From: UKL13-3 sp964392775
GTDB lineage: Bacteria; Bacteroidota; Bacteroidia; UKL13-3
Length of the DNA stretch: 64,000 bases
NCBI GenBank assembly: GCA_964392775.1
Contig: CAYMRD010000015.1
Location: 6,235 to 70,234 of the forward strand
Reading direction: 5' to 3'
Part shown: piece after piece, positions 30,874-39,742 of the stretch
Layout: every line of letters starts with the position of its first letter
Numbering within the stretch: position 1 is the stretch's first letter
Translations under genes and position numbers: made by a program
Notes under the pieces: model-generated
What the model saw: only the letters and a program-made list of their open reading frames with translations
Told to the model about the DNA's origin: nothing
Databases searched by the model: none

Positions 30874-32380
30874 CCGTTACCTTCCAGCGGGCTTATTTAC
30901 TGTTGCATTTTTGGGCTTACTGCCCTTTTTTTGGCCCAAGGTTGATTGTGACATGATTTCCTATATCACCATGAGTAAACATATTACTCATGGTGATTTC
31001 TTTCAATCTGTTAATTCCTACTGGTCGCCTTTATTAAGCTGGATGCTGGTTCCTTTTATATTAACCGGCATCAATCCCATTCTTGCATTTAAACTCCTCA
31101 ACCTGATTGCCGGTGTACTTATTTTAATTCAACTGTATGATCTATCGGCTTCATACCTTAAAGTAAGATGGCAACAGCTTATTCTTCCCTTGTTCAGTAT
31201 TCACCATCTTTTATACCATAGTTTAAACAGTCCCACTCCCGATATTATCGCCTTTGCATGCTGGCTTTTATTTTTTAACCAATTGAGAATATTAGTTGAG
31301 CAGTCTACCTTTAACTGGAAACGAAGCATTCTTACAGGTACTCTAGGAGCAATCTCTTATTTAGCCAAATACTATAACTTTTATGCCTCAATTCTTTTCC
31401 TGGGGTTTGCTGTTGTTTATGTGTTATTAAGCGACAATCGAAAATACCTCGTGAATATTTTGTTAACGGGCCTAGTATTTTGCATCCTAAGTTCCATTTG
31501 GTTGCTTGTATTGTACAACAAGTTTCACGAATTCACACCTACTTCTGCATCAGCATACAATATGAGCCTGCTCCGTCCGGGAGGTACCTTTCACCCCATG
31601 CAGGTGGGCGATTCGATTCTTCCAATTGATTACACCCAATTTACGGTTAGCTCATGGGAATACCCTCCGGTTTATTCCATTACAAAATGGAGTCCGTTTG
31701 CGAGTTTGGAAGACTTGAAGTTACATCTCCTGATTCGTATTAAAACCAATATTTTGCACCTGCGAAACAAGCATGCTGCCGAGTTCTTTTGTTTGATTCT
31801 GGCTTGTTTGGCAACCCTTGTGATTCGAAAAAAGTATGAGCGGAAAGAGTGGTTTTTACTTGTCTCTGTTTTCCTTTATGCTATTGGATACATGTGGGTT
31901 ATTGTGCTCAACAGGTATATTTTATTTAGTATATGTCTGGCCACTTTGTGGATGATGCTCACTGCCTCCAAACTGGAAGGACGTAAATACATACTGGCTG
32001 TTTGTATCCTTCTGATAACAGGACTTCGAACCAATTATACCACCTTCCGGCAAACACTCTCCAAGGCTAAGGAGGATTCCGGATTCGACTACCTGAATTT
32101 TTTCACCGAAGCAAATCAACAACACACTGTTTTGCATCAGCGTATCCTTTGCAGTCAAACCACCTGGCGTCCGGCTGTAATCTATTCTTATTATACCGAA
32201 TCCTTGTTGTTTGATGTTTTAAAACCCGAGCTGCTCCAATCAAATCTTCCTACTATCAACACTTTGGGTATCGACTATTATTTATGTGAGAGGAATGAAG
32301 TTCCTGAATGGCTAAAAGATAAGGTTGTCTTTAAAAGAAAATGGAGTTTGGGAGAATGGAATTTGATTAAACTTCGTTGA
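30863..32380 (+). CDS. Polytopic membrane protein, GT-C/PMT-like
   Basis: 505 residues, about ten transmembrane helices. The first loop after helix 1 has WPKVDCDMISYITMSKHI, with two acidic residues spaced as in GT-C glycosyltransferases, and the long C-terminal soluble part follows the last helix (from about 410). Function is inferred as transfer of a sugar from a polyprenyl carrier. An in-frame ATG at 30821 would add 14 residues and extend the overlap with the preceding gene to 53 bases; the ATG at 30863 is preferred. The 3' end overlaps the convergent trmN6-like gene by 14 bases. Confidence 0.7.
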   Translation: MRFDRYLPAGLFTVAFLGLLPFFWPKVDCDMISYITMSKHITHGDFFQSVNSYWSPLLSWMLVPFILTGINPILAFKLLNLIAGVLILIQLYDLSASYLKVRWQQLILPLFSIHHLLYHSLNSPTPDIIAFACWLLFFNQLRILVEQSTFNWKRSILTGTLGAISYLAKYYNFYASILFLGFAVVYVLLSDNRKYLVNILLTGLVFCILSSIWLLVLYNKFHEFTPTSASAYNMSLLRPGGTFHPMQVGDSILPIDYTQFTVSSWEYPPVYSITKWSPFASLEDLKLHLLIRIKTNILHLRNKHAAEFFCLILACLATLVIRKKYERKEWFLLVSVFLYAIGYMWVIVLNRYILFSICLATLWMMLTASKLEGRKYILAVCILLITGLRTNYTTFRQTLSKAKEDSGFDYLNFFTEANQQHTVLHQRILCSQTTWRPAVIYSYYTESLLFDVLKPELLQSNLPTINTLGIDYYLCERNEVPEWLKDKVVFKRKWSLGEWNLIKLR

Positions 32381-33107
32381 TATCCCGACCGGTCCACAAT
32401 AAGAAATCGCGGGTAGCCTGATAATAGGATTCGGTATAGCTTCCATTCGTTTCATAAATACAAAACGACTGTACTCCAACATCATTTACACCCAACTTCC
32501 CAAACCCAAGAATAACGCGGTTATACGGCTTGCTTTGTTTTGGATAAATATGAATCAGATGCAAGAGGAATAATCCGGCCTTGTCAATTTCAGACCTGAA
32601 CAATTCGGCTTCCTGTGCCGGCAAAATCACCCAGCAAATTCCTTGTGGGCTCAGCAATATATTTACTCCATTCAGAAAATCAGCAAAGCTTAATTCGGAT
32701 TGATGCCTTGCCGTTTTGCGTTGTACATCATCAATAGGTGTATTGGCTTCGGCAATATAGTATGGAGGATTGCTTACGATTAAATCATACTGCTCACCGG
32801 TGTTTGCATAAAACTGCTGAAACGGTACCGCATGAATAAACAAGCGTTCGCGCCAACTACAGCCGGCCATGTTTAAAGCAGCTTCCTGCGCTGCGGGACC
32901 GTCAATTTCAACAGCATCAATCCGGGCCTCCGCAAACCGTTGTGCCATCATAATGGCCAGCAATCCACTACCGGTGCCAACATCCAGAATATGCTCAACT
33001 TTTTGACCGGCTGATAACAAACTACCCAACAATACCGAGTCGGTGCCCACCTTCATGGCAGCCTGCTGATGCCGGATGACAAATTGTTTGAACTGAAAAA
33101 CCGACAT
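32367..33107 (-). CDS. tRNA1(Val) A37 N6-methyltransferase-like protein
   Basis: Class I SAM-dependent methyltransferase of 246 residues, TrmN6/YfiC family, which methylates A37 in tRNA-Val. SAM-binding motif LDVGTGSGLLAI (41-52) and catalytic NPPY at 113-116; the opening FQFKQFVIRHQQAAMKVGTDSVLLGSL is diagnostic. Same strand as, and 26 bases behind, the ABC ATPase gene. Confidence 0.9.
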   Translation of the reverse strand: MSVFQFKQFVIRHQQAAMKVGTDSVLLGSLLSAGQKVEHILDVGTGSGLLAIMMAQRFAEARIDAVEIDGPAAQEAALNMAGCSWRERLFIHAVPFQQFYANTGEQYDLIVSNPPYYIAEANTPIDDVQRKTARHQSELSFADFLNGVNILLSPQGICWVILPAQEAELFRSEIDKAGLFLLHLIHIYPKQSKPYNRVILGFGKLGVNDVGVQSFCIYETNGSYTESYYQATRDFLLWTGRDINEV

Positions 33108-33133
33108 GGTTGTGGTTTGAGAAATGAGTTGGA

Positions 33134-33829
33134 TTAATGGGTATTGGGAAGATCGCTCTCAATCACACCATCGCGCAAACGGACGATACGTTTGGCTCTG
33201 CGGGCAATATCTTCTTCGTGGGTTACCACAATAACGGTATTCCCTTTCTGGTGAATATTTTCAATCAGCTCCATAATTTCATACGAAGTTTTTGAATCCA
33301 GATTACCTGTTGGCTCATCAGCCAGAATAATGGAAGGATTGTTAACCAACGCCCGGGCAATGGCCACACGCTGACGTTGCCCACCCGAAAGCTCATTGGG
33401 CTTATGTTCCATCCTGTCGGCAAGGCCAACATCTGTTAGTGATTTTTCGGCACGTTCGGTTCTGTCCTTTTTGCTGTATCCGGCATACACCAATGGCAGA
33501 GCCACATTGTCGAGCGAAGTGTTCCGGGCAAGCAGGTTGAAGGTTTGAAACACAAAACCGATTTCTTTATTGCGAATTTCGGCAAGCTCATTATCGGAGA
33601 GATTGCTCACATCATGTCCGTTCAGTACATACTTACCTCCTGTAGGTGTGTCCAAACATCCCAAAATATTCATGAGCGTAGATTTACCCGAACCTGATGG
33701 TCCCATAAAAGCAACATACTCGCCACGGTTAATGGTCAAATCAACTCCGCGAAGGGCAAACACATCTGTATCCCCGATTTTAAAATGGCGGGTGATGTTT
33801 TTGAGTTGGATAACGGCTTCGTTGTTCAT
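33134..33829 (-). CDS. ABC transporter ATP-binding protein (LolD/MacB type)
   Basis: 231 residues. Walker A GPSGSGKST (43-51), Q-loop FVFQTFNLL, signature LSGGQRQRVAIARALV, Walker B and D-loop IILADEPTGNLDS, switch VVVTHEED. The sequence resembles the ATPases of LolCDE and MacAB, which work with FtsX-like permeases in lipoprotein or macrolide/peptide export. No permease or membrane fusion gene lies nearby, so its partner must be encoded elsewhere. Start 12 bases after the stop of the S23-like gene. Confidence 0.9.
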   Translation of the reverse strand: MNNEAVIQLKNITRHFKIGDTDVFALRGVDLTINRGEYVAFMGPSGSGKSTLMNILGCLDTPTGGKYVLNGHDVSNLSDNELAEIRNKEIGFVFQTFNLLARNTSLDNVALPLVYAGYSKKDRTERAEKSLTDVGLADRMEHKPNELSGGQRQRVAIARALVNNPSIILADEPTGNLDSKTSYEIMELIENIHQKGNTVIVVTHEEDIARRAKRIVRLRDGVIESDLPNTH

Positions 33830-33840
33830 GTTTTCGGTTT

Positions 33841-34245
33841 TCAGTTTGTTGTTCTGTTCTTAAATTTTGAGCCTTTGTGTTCTGATGTATTTAAGTACTG
33901 AATAAATCGGCCAAGTTTGTTTCCTGTTTGATCTGCCAAATTATACAGATAGTTGAATTGTTCCTGATCAATATGTTTTCGATCCAATGCCCGGTACAAC
34001 TGCGATTTGGTTTCACTCAACGAGCCGGAAGCAATTCCCAAAAAGTTAAGAAACTCGTTCCGACCTCCTCTTCCAAATCCTTCTGCAATATTATCCATCA
34101 CTGAACCAGAAGCCGCATTGATTTGATTCTTCAACTCAAAATCTCTGGCAAATGTTCCCATACTTGCTGCCTTGTAAATATCATTAGATAATTGTCGAGC
34201 CAATTGCCAAGCCTCAATATCTTCAAACCGATTTATCGTTGCCAT
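33841..34245 (-). CDS. Four-helix-bundle protein, S23 family
   Basis: 134 residues with the family signature FEDIEAWQLARQLSNDIYK, NQINAASGSVMDNIAEGFGRGGRNEFLNFLGIASGSLSETKSQLYRA. Members are often found inside 23S rRNA intervening sequences; others, such as this one, are free-standing in Bacteroidota. Molecular role unknown. It sits in the same orientation between gatC and the ABC ATPase. Confidence 0.88.
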   Translation of the reverse strand: MATINRFEDIEAWQLARQLSNDIYKAASMGTFARDFELKNQINAASGSVMDNIAEGFGRGGRNEFLNFLGIASGSLSETKSQLYRALDRKHIDQEQFNYLYNLADQTGNKLGRFIQYLNTSEHKGSKFKNRTTN

Positions 34246-34317
34246 ATTTGTAAGATAAAAGTCTGTTCATAACGATATCAACTCCTAAACAGCAAACTAC
34301 AAACCGTAAACTGTCTT

Positions 34318-34608
34318 CTACTTATCAATAAACTTCGGAACTCTGAAATAGTCCGAATCTTTTGAAGGTGCATTGCTTAAAGCCTCCTCATGACTCAATT
34401 CTTGTTTCACCACATCTTCACGCAACACATTCACCGCATCGCTCATAAAAATGAGGGGTTCTACATTGGTCGTATCAACCTTGTTCAGCTCCTCAAAAAA
34501 CGCAGTAATCTGAACCAAATCCGTTTTGATTTTTTCCTTTTCGTCACCGTTAAACTCCAGCTTCGCTAAGTCGGCAAGCTTATCAATCATCTCATTCGAA
34601 ATATCCAT
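34318..34608 (-). CDS. gatC: Asp-tRNA(Asn)/Glu-tRNA(Gln) amidotransferase subunit C
   Basis: Small subunit (96 residues) that stabilises GatAB in the transamidation pathway that makes Gln-tRNA or Asn-tRNA. The sequence ISNEMIDKLADLAKLEFNGDEKEKIKTDLVQITAFFEELNKVDTTN and the late DYFRVPKFID match GatC. GatA and GatB are not in the window. It overlaps the preceding acyltransferase gene (upstream on this strand) by 17 bases. Confidence 0.93.
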   Translation of the reverse strand: MDISNEMIDKLADLAKLEFNGDEKEKIKTDLVQITAFFEELNKVDTTNVEPLIFMSDAVNVLREDVVKQELSHEEALSNAPSKDSDYFRVPKFIDK

Positions 34609-35341
34609 ACTCTGCTAATTTTTGTTCAATAATATTAAAAACTTTTTGCTTCAACTCATCCACATCATCCAGTGTCATTCCTTCGGTTGAAATTGGAGTA
34701 TGTACATACTGCAAGATGCGTGCAGGACGAAAACGAAGCTTTCCCTTATCGGGCAGTGCAATCCAGTTGCCAATAATCGTTACCGGCAAAACCGGGCGTT
34801 GGGTTTCAATGGCCAGCCTGAAAGCGCCTTCCTTAAAACGGCCCATCTTAGGAACAGAAAGCGGAATAGTCCCTTCGGGGAAAACCACAATGCTTCGCTG
34901 CTCATTCAACAGCTGACTTTTAGCCTGGTGAAAAGCCCAAACCGAGTGCCGTATATTTTTCCGGTCAACTGCAATATCAATGGTTCTGAAAAAAATACCG
35001 AATACCGGAATTTTAGCCAGTTCAATCTTGGCCATAAAATTGATAAACATCGGCAGCTTTACTGCCAGAGTCGGAATATCGAGGTACGAAGTATGGTTAG
35101 GCGTTACAACATACGCCTCATTCCAATCCACCGGAACTTCCTCTATCTGCTTCACCAATAACCCTCCCGATAAAAACAACCATCTTCCCCATATTTTACG
35201 GGTCACATGTCCCGCTCCATACCATTTTTTATTGCTCAGAAAAAGAACAAAAAACGGGTACAATGTAACAAACCCAATAAAGGCTGAGATGGCGAAATAA
35301 ATCGCAAACACTATTTTAAAGAAGTTCTTAACTGCTAACAT
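34592..35341 (-). CDS. 1-acylglycerol-3-phosphate acyltransferase (PlsC family)
   Basis: 249 residues. One N-terminal hydrophobic helix (FAIYFAISAFIGFVTLYPFFVLFL), then the acyltransferase motifs NHTSYLD (HX4D), FPEGT and the later PVTIIGNW segment. Adds the second acyl chain in phospholipid synthesis at the inner membrane. Start at ATG 35341 leads straight into the membrane helix; a GTG 54 bases upstream would add 18 polar residues. The 3' end overlaps gatC by 17 bases. Confidence 0.9.
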   Translation of the reverse strand: MLAVKNFFKIVFAIYFAISAFIGFVTLYPFFVLFLSNKKWYGAGHVTRKIWGRWLFLSGGLLVKQIEEVPVDWNEAYVVTPNHTSYLDIPTLAVKLPMFINFMAKIELAKIPVFGIFFRTIDIAVDRKNIRHSVWAFHQAKSQLLNEQRSIVVFPEGTIPLSVPKMGRFKEGAFRLAIETQRPVLPVTIIGNWIALPDKGKLRFRPARILQYVHTPISTEGMTLDDVDELKQKVFNIIEQKLAEYGYFE

Positions 35342-35361
35342 CTGTTGTTGTGGCTTATGTC

Positions 35362-36003
35362 TTATTGTCCCCAGGTTGACGGAGACTTGCGCCACTCATT
35401 CAATACAGCAACCTGCTCTGGTTTTACAATTCCCTTTTGGGCGGCCACATCTATTAAAGTATTATAGTTGCTCAATGAAAAATAGTTACAACCTTCATTG
35501 GCAAACACATCGGTTGCAATATCAAATCCATAGGTGAAGATGGATACCATGCCCAATACTTCACATCCGTATTCTTTTAAATTTTGAACGGCCTGCAAGC
35601 TGCTTTTACCGGTTGATACAAGGTCTTCAACCACCACAATTTTTTGTCCGGGACGAATATCACCCTCCACCTGTTTACCCATTCCGTGTTTTTTAGCTTC
35701 GGAGCGGATATACCCAAAAGGCAGGTTCAACTCATCAGCTACCAAAGCTCCCGGAGCGATACCGGCAGTGGCAACACCCACAATCGCTTCGGCACCCGGA
35801 AACTTCTCCATTACGAGTTTTCCAAGCTGTTGTTTGATAAAAGTACGGGCTTCGGGAAATGAAAGCGACAAGCGGTTATCGCTGTATATAGGCGACTTCC
35901 AGCCTGATGTCCATGTAAAAGGAGCATCCGGGCTGAGCTTGATGGCGTTTATTTCTAATAAATATTCTGCTATCTTAGCGGCTGTAATATCAAATTGTTG
36001 CAT
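35362..36003 (-). CDS. pyrE: Orotate phosphoribosyltransferase
   Basis: Forms orotidine monophosphate from orotate and PRPP in pyrimidine synthesis. 213 residues; PRPP-binding VVVEDLVSTGKSS and the substrate-binding GVATAGIAPGALVADELNLPFGYIR segment are clear. The ATG at 36003 matches the family N-terminus (MQQFDITAAKIAEYLLEINAIKLS). The open frame continues upstream but there it is antisense to the NUDIX gene. The start codons of the two divergent genes are 7 bases apart. Confidence 0.95.
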   Translation of the reverse strand: MQQFDITAAKIAEYLLEINAIKLSPDAPFTWTSGWKSPIYSDNRLSLSFPEARTFIKQQLGKLVMEKFPGAEAIVGVATAGIAPGALVADELNLPFGYIRSEAKKHGMGKQVEGDIRPGQKIVVVEDLVSTGKSSLQAVQNLKEYGCEVLGMVSIFTYGFDIATDVFANEGCNYFSLSNYNTLIDVAAQKGIVKPEQVAVLNEWRKSPSTWGQ

Positions 36004-36010
36004 CCGGCAA

Positions 36011-36613
36011 ATGTATAAAATTTTCATCAACGAGAAGCCATTCGTGCTGGCGGCCCCCTCCGACAATGTTGAAGCATATACTCAATGCAAGCGGGTGGAG
36101 CACAATCCCCTGCGTGTAGCCGAGTATATCAAGGAGTGTGAAACCCTTAAATCAAAGGGAATTCTGATGATTACAGACGATCTGGAATTTGCCTTCAAAG
36201 ATTTTTATACTCATTTTGTTCCCATTGAAGCGGCCGGAGGTTTGGTATTTAATGAGCAAAACGAAGTCCTTTTAATTAAACGTCTGGGTAAATGGGATTT
36301 GCCCAAAGGCAAAATTGATGGAGATGAGAGTGATGAAGAAGCCGCCATACGTGAAGTGGAAGAAGAATGTGGAATTGGCTCTTTGAGTATTACCTCACCA
36401 CTGCCTTCTACATACCATTGCTACAAACAGCATAATCACCGTTTTCTAAAAACAACCTACTGGTTTAAGATGAGCACAACCGATACCAAACCGCTGGTGC
36501 CGCAAAAAGAAGAACATATTACCGAGGCCCGCTGGGAAAACTGGGAAAATCTGAACCCGCTTACATTGGATTCCTACGCATCCATTCAGGATTTGCTGAT
36601 GCAGGCCAAATAA
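36011..36613 (+). CDS. NUDIX hydrolase domain protein
   Basis: 200 residues. N-terminal part (1-65, MYKIFINEKPFVLA) has no known domain. The NUDIX fold starts near 68; the Nudix box (about 97-119) is GKIDGDESDEEAAIREVEEECG, with all the glutamates of GX5EX7REUXEEXGU. Hydrolyses a nucleoside diphosphate linked to another group; substrate unknown. Divergent from pyrE with 7 bases between start codons. Confidence 0.9.
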   Translation: MYKIFINEKPFVLAAPSDNVEAYTQCKRVEHNPLRVAEYIKECETLKSKGILMITDDLEFAFKDFYTHFVPIEAAGGLVFNEQNEVLLIKRLGKWDLPKGKIDGDESDEEAAIREVEEECGIGSLSITSPLPSTYHCYKQHNHRFLKTTYWFKMSTTDTKPLVPQKEEHITEARWENWENLNPLTLDSYASIQDLLMQAK

Positions 36614-36631
36614 AATATTAAATCTGTTTGC

Positions 36632-36679
36632 TTAACCGCAGCGATCACAACGATTTACGCTGCGAAACGCTGTGGTTAA
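36632..36679. repeat. Inverted repeat in the gap after the NUDIX gene
   Basis: ttaaccgcagcg (36632-36643) and cgctgtggttaa (36668-36679), 11 of 12 pairing, with gatttacgctgcg inside. Looks like one of the ACGC-rich repeats seen in gaps of Bacteroidota chromosomes; could fold in RNA but lacks a T run. Confidence 0.5.
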
Positions 36680-36777
36680 AATATTGTTGAGACTGATTGT
36701 CATTTAAAAAATTGCAGGCCAATATTTTAATTTCCGGTTTTTTTCTCTGTCCAAAATGCCTTATTTTGTAACACATT

Positions 36778-37152
36778 TTGAATCGCATCATCTCCATATT
36801 GCTAATTATTGCATTGAGTTTTCAGTTTTCGGTGAAAGTCGGGATTATGGGATATTATCTGGCCAATAAGGAGTATATCGCAAAGGTGCTTTGTATCAAC
36901 CGCGATAAACCTGAACTGAAATGTGACGGTAAGTGTCAGCTCAAAGAACAGCTTGAAAAACAAGACCGGCAGGAACAAAAACTACCGGTAAGTTTGAAAG
37001 AACTGCCGGAAACAGCCCTGTTTCTGACATCATCTCTTGACCTGTCTGCCAATATGATTGTTCACCCTCTTTGTATCACATTCCCTCCATACTCATTTGT
37101 ATTAACCGATGAGCTTTCCCGCTCTGTATTTCATCCTCCACAAATTGTTTAA
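36778..37152 (+). CDS. Small membrane-associated Cys-motif protein, unknown function
   Basis: 124 residues. A hydrophobic N-terminus (RIISILLIIALSFQFSVKVGIMGYYLA) leads to YIAKVLCINRDKPELKCDGKCQLKEQLEKQ, a cysteine-rich motif (three cysteines: two spaced as KCDGKC) that I recognise as recurring in short Bacteroidota proteins, without an assigned role. Residues 60 onward are polar with a hydrophobic patch near 80-95. The start is TTG at 36778; no ATG lies before the hydrophobic segment. Metal binding is possible but not shown. Confidence 0.65.
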   Translation: MNRIISILLIIALSFQFSVKVGIMGYYLANKEYIAKVLCINRDKPELKCDGKCQLKEQLEKQDRQEQKLPVSLKELPETALFLTSSLDLSANMIVHPLCITFPPYSFVLTDELSRSVFHPPQIV

Positions 37153-37227
37153 ATAGTCAATTCAGTCAGTCAATTCTCTTTGGGGAATTTACCTTTCTCT
37201 ATTTTTTTCAATTATTATTTTTTCAGG

Positions 37228-39663
37228 ATGGCATTAAATACAAGTATTTTAAATACTCGCGTGTTGTTGTATACGCTGAGCTTAACAATTATTTTTTCAA
37301 TTTCTTCTTTTCAGGCTTCGGCTCATTTCGGATCAAAAGGTCCTTTTGGAGGAACGGCCAGCTGCGCTGCAACCCAGGACTCCATTGTTTATATTGGCAC
37401 TTTAAACGGTGGTGTTTTTGAAAGCACAACCAATGAACTAACAGCATGGCGTGCCCGTCCGGTAGGATTAACCAGTGGAAAGATTACCGCATTAACCCAT
37501 AGCGGAAGTTACCTGTTTGCCGGAACTGCCGATAGCGGTGTGTTTATTTTTAACGGATATGTTGGACCCGACCGGTATTGGGTAAAAACCAACTCAGGAT
37601 TAACCAATCTAAAAATCAAATCATTGCTCGCCATTGATTCCATCACGATTTTAGCTGGTACAGATGGCAGCGGATTATTTAAAACCACAAACAAAGGAAC
37701 CGGCTGGACTCAGGTTAACAGTGCAGCTTTAAACAATGCCGTCATTACAGGAATGGTTAAAGCGGGCTCCAGGATTATTTTAACGTCACTGACAGGTGGA
37801 GCATTTGCCTCTGATGACAACGGAGTAACATGGACAGATTTTAATGATGCCAATACCTTAAATATCGGGGGCACAACAGCGTTATCATACAACAATGCTA
37901 CAAATGAGTTAATCCTCTTAAACGCAAACGGTTTATATATCGCTTCATCGGCAAACACAACACATTCGGTATCGTACACCAGCGCGCAAACAGGCTTGCC
38001 TTCCAATACCACTGTGCGCAATATTGCCAATAATGGAACATCGTGGTACCTGGCTACAGACAAAGGCGTTTTCACCAGTGCGGTTAACACCATCAACTGG
38101 AGTGCAGTAAACACCGGATTGCCCGGTATCAATATTACCATTGTGGCAACCGCTCAAAACAGGCTTATTGCCGGTGTGGCAGATGAAGGATTGTATAAAG
38201 CAACCGCAGGAGTTAACAGTTGGACAGAATTAAACTCAAACTTTAACAATCCGGTTACCCGCACAATGACAGCAGGAGGAGATAACCTGGTTGTTGCGGT
38301 TACCAATAAAGGTGTACTCGTTAGCAAAGACCTTGCAACGTCCTATACCCTATCAAACAATGGCTTAACCGATAGTTTGCATGTGAATGATATTATTGTG
38401 GCTGATTTCGGACTGTTGGCCGCTACGCAAAATGGCGGTGTATTTTCTACAGCTGATTCGGGCAGAACATGGATGGCTATTAATACAGGATTGCCCAATC
38501 TGAACATCAAAAAATTGTTTGTTGCTACTCACCACAAATATGCGATTGATGCTGACGGAAATATTTTTGAGGCCGCATTACATGACAGCAGCAGCTGGAC
38601 CCCCATGCAGGAAGGTTTACCGGCTATGGTCAACCCTGCATCAATGGCCTTTTATGCCGGCAAACTTATTTTAGGAACAATGGGCAACGGAGTATACCTG
38701 CGTGACCAATACCATGGAAACTGGGAAGCTGCAAATGCCGGATTAACCAATATGAATGTAACGGCTGTTGCCGCATCCGGCAATAAACTTTTTGCAGGAA
38801 CCCTTGGTTCGGGCGTGTTCGTTTCTGATTTTGAAACCGTAAACTGGACCCAAACCTCAGCTATATCTGTTGCTCACTCAAGCATGATTGGTTTAAACGG
38901 AAACAATATTCAGGCAATGGCCTGCTTTGGCGGTTATGTATACGCAAGCTATAAAGGCGGCTTGGTAACGACCTCCGACAATGGTTTGACATGGATTGCA
39001 GGTGGTAATCAGTTTAACTTACCCAGTTTTACCGATGTCAATAAAATCTGCTTTGTAAACTCCCGTGTTTTTGTACCAACAGAAAACAATGCCGTGTACT
39101 CAAATGCGCTGAGCGAAATACCGCCACTACATGATACCTTAATTGTCAGCGCAGAAACAATTGAGCTGGCGGCCTCTCCTGATGAAGCAAATGTAATTTC
39201 GGTAACCAGTAACCGCTCATGGACAGTTTCGGCAGACCAAACATGGATCACACTGAGTGATACCTCCGGTTCTAAAAACGGAGAATTTCTGGTTGCTGCA
39301 TCACCCAATACCTCGTCAGCGCCACGTACAGGAACCATCACCGTAACCGCAGGAGCAAAAATTAAAACCATTACGGTTACGCAGGATGGAATAACCGGGC
39401 TGAACGAAACGGCTGAACAATTGTCGAACCTCAGCGTTTTCCCCAATCCATCGAATGGAACGTTCACCATTGGTTCAACCTCATCAGATGTGGCAATTCA
39501 ATCGGTATCTGTGTATGATCTTACCGGAAAACTTGTTCACGCCACCGCTGTGCAAACCGGGCAATTTTCACCGGAACTGACTGTTAACTGTACACCGGGC
39601 ATATATTTCATACAACTGAACACCCATAAAGGAACTGTGTCGCGTAAACTGATTATTCAATAA
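37228..39663 (+). CDS. Secreted beta-propeller/BACON protein with T9SS type A sorting domain
   Basis: 811 residues. A hydrophobic segment near residues 12-32 (LLYTLSLTIIFSISSFQASA) is the signal peptide. Residues ~35-640 hold about a dozen repeats of the kind W-T...NTGL....V..L......YAGT..GVF.S (YIGTLNGGVFES, LFAGTADSGVFIF), typical of BNR/sortilin-type propellers. A BACON domain (about 650-725, SVTSNRSWTVSADQTWITLS) follows, then a T9SS type A tail (from about 735, LSVFPNPSNGTFTI to KLIIQ). It is expected on the cell surface or released. Start at ATG 37228; an upstream frame to 37180 lacks support. Followed by a terminator. Confidence 0.88.
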   Translation: MALNTSILNTRVLLYTLSLTIIFSISSFQASAHFGSKGPFGGTASCAATQDSIVYIGTLNGGVFESTTNELTAWRARPVGLTSGKITALTHSGSYLFAGTADSGVFIFNGYVGPDRYWVKTNSGLTNLKIKSLLAIDSITILAGTDGSGLFKTTNKGTGWTQVNSAALNNAVITGMVKAGSRIILTSLTGGAFASDDNGVTWTDFNDANTLNIGGTTALSYNNATNELILLNANGLYIASSANTTHSVSYTSAQTGLPSNTTVRNIANNGTSWYLATDKGVFTSAVNTINWSAVNTGLPGINITIVATAQNRLIAGVADEGLYKATAGVNSWTELNSNFNNPVTRTMTAGGDNLVVAVTNKGVLVSKDLATSYTLSNNGLTDSLHVNDIIVADFGLLAATQNGGVFSTADSGRTWMAINTGLPNLNIKKLFVATHHKYAIDADGNIFEAALHDSSSWTPMQEGLPAMVNPASMAFYAGKLILGTMGNGVYLRDQYHGNWEAANAGLTNMNVTAVAASGNKLFAGTLGSGVFVSDFETVNWTQTSAISVAHSSMIGLNGNNIQAMACFGGYVYASYKGGLVTTSDNGLTWIAGGNQFNLPSFTDVNKICFVNSRVFVPTENNAVYSNALSEIPPLHDTLIVSAETIELAASPDEANVISVTSNRSWTVSADQTWITLSDTSGSKNGEFLVAASPNTSSAPRTGTITVTAGAKIKTITVTQDGITGLNETAEQLSNLSVFPNPSNGTFTIGSTSSDVAIQSVSVYDLTGKLVHATAVQTGQFSPELTVNCTPGIYFIQLNTHKGTVSRKLIIQ

Positions 39664-39671
39664 TATTCCGG

Positions 39672-39713
39672 CTTACCTGAACAATATCGCTGAAACTGTT
39701 CAGGTAAGTTTTT
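39672..39713 (+). terminator. Rho-independent terminator after the propeller gene
   Basis: Perfect 12-base stem cttacctgaaca (39672-39683) with tgttcaggtaag (39697-39708), 13-base loop, then ttttt. Begins 8 bases after the stop codon. Confidence 0.9.
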
Positions 39714-39742
39714 CAACTCATATCTAACTAACTATACAAGAC

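Noticed and set aside
35768..36010. Upstream extension of the NUDIX frame
   Set aside because: These 81 codons are antisense to pyrE, have no similarity to NUDIX proteins, and the ATG at 36011 gives a sensible start.
36004..36066. Upstream extension of pyrE
   Set aside because: Antisense to the NUDIX gene; PyrE proteins begin at MQQFDITAAK as predicted from 36003.
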